A stretch of DNA of 5,169 nt, from positions 1 to 5,169 of the forward strand of contig JALRFZ010000181.1 in NCBI GenBank assembly GCA_023253615.1, in the 5' to 3' direction. Position numbers and translations under genes: made by a program. Positions 4,534-5,169 of the stretch are shown piece after piece. Position 1 is the first letter of the stretch; every line of letters begins with the position of its first letter. The notes beneath the pieces are model-generated. The model saw nothing but the letters and a program-made list of their open reading frames with translations. It was not told where the DNA came from and made no database searches. The stretch comes from Verrucomicrobiales bacterium. GTDB taxonomy: Bacteria > Verrucomicrobiota > Verrucomicrobiia > Verrucomicrobiales > DEV007.

Positions 4534-5169
4534 TCACTCCAGCTCCCTGCCCTCTCCTCGCTTGCCGCCGAAGCGCACCCACTTCTCGAATTCCACCGCC
4601 GCGAAGGCGGCGAAAGCGACGGCGAAAATCTTCAGCCAGGAGTCGGCCGAGAGGGGGGTGCTGTGAAAGAGCTGGTTCATCACCGGGATGTAGGTGAAGA
4701 GGACCTGTGCTCCCATCATCGCCGCTGCTCCGAGAAACACGAAACGGTTCGTCCAGAAGCCGATCCGGAACACGGAATGATTCAATGAGCGGCAACAGAA
4801 AAGGTAGGCAGTCTCGACAGCGATCACAACGTTCACGACGGCCGTCCGCGCTTCGGCGAGCGTCTCGCCCGCGACGCGCATCTCGTGATGGAAGAGCCAG
4901 TAGGCCCCTCCGATCATGATGAGGGTGACGAGACCGGTCCTCATGAAAAGCGGAAAGGTGAGGATCGGCTTCGCGGGATTGCGGGGCGGCCGATCCATCA
5001 GGCCCGGCTCTTTCGGCTCGAAGACGAGCATCAGCCCGAGGAGGACGGCGGTCATCATGTTGATCCACAACAACTGCACCGGCAGCACCGGCAGGGTGAG
5101 GCCGAGGAGGATGGCGACGAGGATGATGCAACCTTCGCCGAGATTGGTCGGCAGCGTCCAGACGATGAA
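4534..5169 (-). CDS. P-type cation-transporting ATPase, C-terminal membrane domain (partial, runs off right edge)
   Basis: The last 211 residues of a P2-like (SERCA/PacL-related) P-type ATPase, covering membrane helices M5-M10. M5 carries TNLGEG (8-13), matching the cation-binding N-x-x-E of Ca2+-ATPases (N9, E12). M6 is PVQLLWINMMTAVLLG (30-45), followed by the conserved loop FEPKEPGLMDRPPR (50-63). M7 is at about 78-93, M8 at about 109-128 (VIAVETAYLFCCRSL), M9 at about 142-164 and M10 at about 178-198, with a charged tail. The phosphorylation and nucleotide domains lie beyond the window. The open frame continues to the edge, so a GTG at 5088 is internal and not a start. In M6 the Asp that follows Thr in SERCA-type pumps (N-x-x-T-D) is Ala here (N37, T40, A41), so Ca2+ specificity should not be assumed. 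It is an inner-membrane ion pump of unknown substrate. Confidence 0.92.
   Translation of the reverse strand, partial: FIVWTLPTNLGEGCIILVAILLGLTLPVLPVQLLWINMMTAVLLGLMLVFEPKEPGLMDRPPRNPAKPILTFPLFMRTGLVTLIMIGGAYWLFHHEMRVAGETLAEARTAVVNVVIAVETAYLFCCRSLNHSVFRIGFWTNRFVFLGAAAMMGAQVLFTYIPVMNQLFHSTPLSADSWLKIFAVAFAAFAAVEFEKWVRFGGKRGEGRELE

Overview
The window is 5,169 bases of GC-rich bacterial DNA. One 60-base stretch inside the MocR gene (2161-2220) is 70% G+C, while one inside the secreted-protein gene (3961-4020) is 52%. Genes generally lack a strong Shine-Dalgarno sequence. Together with the gene set (ABC permease, MarR and MocR regulators, a decayed PIN toxin, a cation P-type ATPase) this fits a free-living Gram-negative-type bacterium. 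Verrucomicrobiota is a tentative guess only, since nothing here fixes the taxonomy.

Left part (1-1599): an ABC-transporter membrane permease of the nitrate/sulfonate/taurine (NitT/TauT, SsuC-like) type reads leftward. It is followed by the first codons of another gene that leaves the window. Divergent from it is a MarR-family repressor gene. The gap between them carries a perfect 7+4+7 palindrome (995-1012) of the kind MarR dimers bind, so the simplest reading is a locally regulated importer operon.

Middle (1600-3415): a small leftward ORF of unknown function with good codon bias (1625-1816) converges on the MarR gene. A complete MocR-type regulator (winged helix plus aminotransferase-fold domain, 476 aa) reads rightward. 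Its promoter region holds the most striking non-coding signal of the window: four TACAG/CTGTA half-sites arranged as a mirror-symmetric set about position 1894, with the same 25-bp step on each side, laid over a good sigma-70-like promoter (ATGACA - 17 - TGTAAT).

Right part (3416-5169), all leftward: a VapC-type PIN-domain toxin gene broken by a one-base frameshift, lacking its C-terminal third and any visible antitoxin; a secreted protein of unknown family in lower-GC DNA; and the C-terminal 211 residues of a P-type cation ATPase entering from the right edge. The lower-GC segment from about 3430 to 4440 looks like accessory or acquired DNA between ordinary chromosomal genes.

I see no RNA genes, CRISPR array, insertion sequence or complete new defence system. 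The novelty candidates are regulatory (the MocR four-site array and the MarR palindrome) and evolutionary (the toxin remnant).
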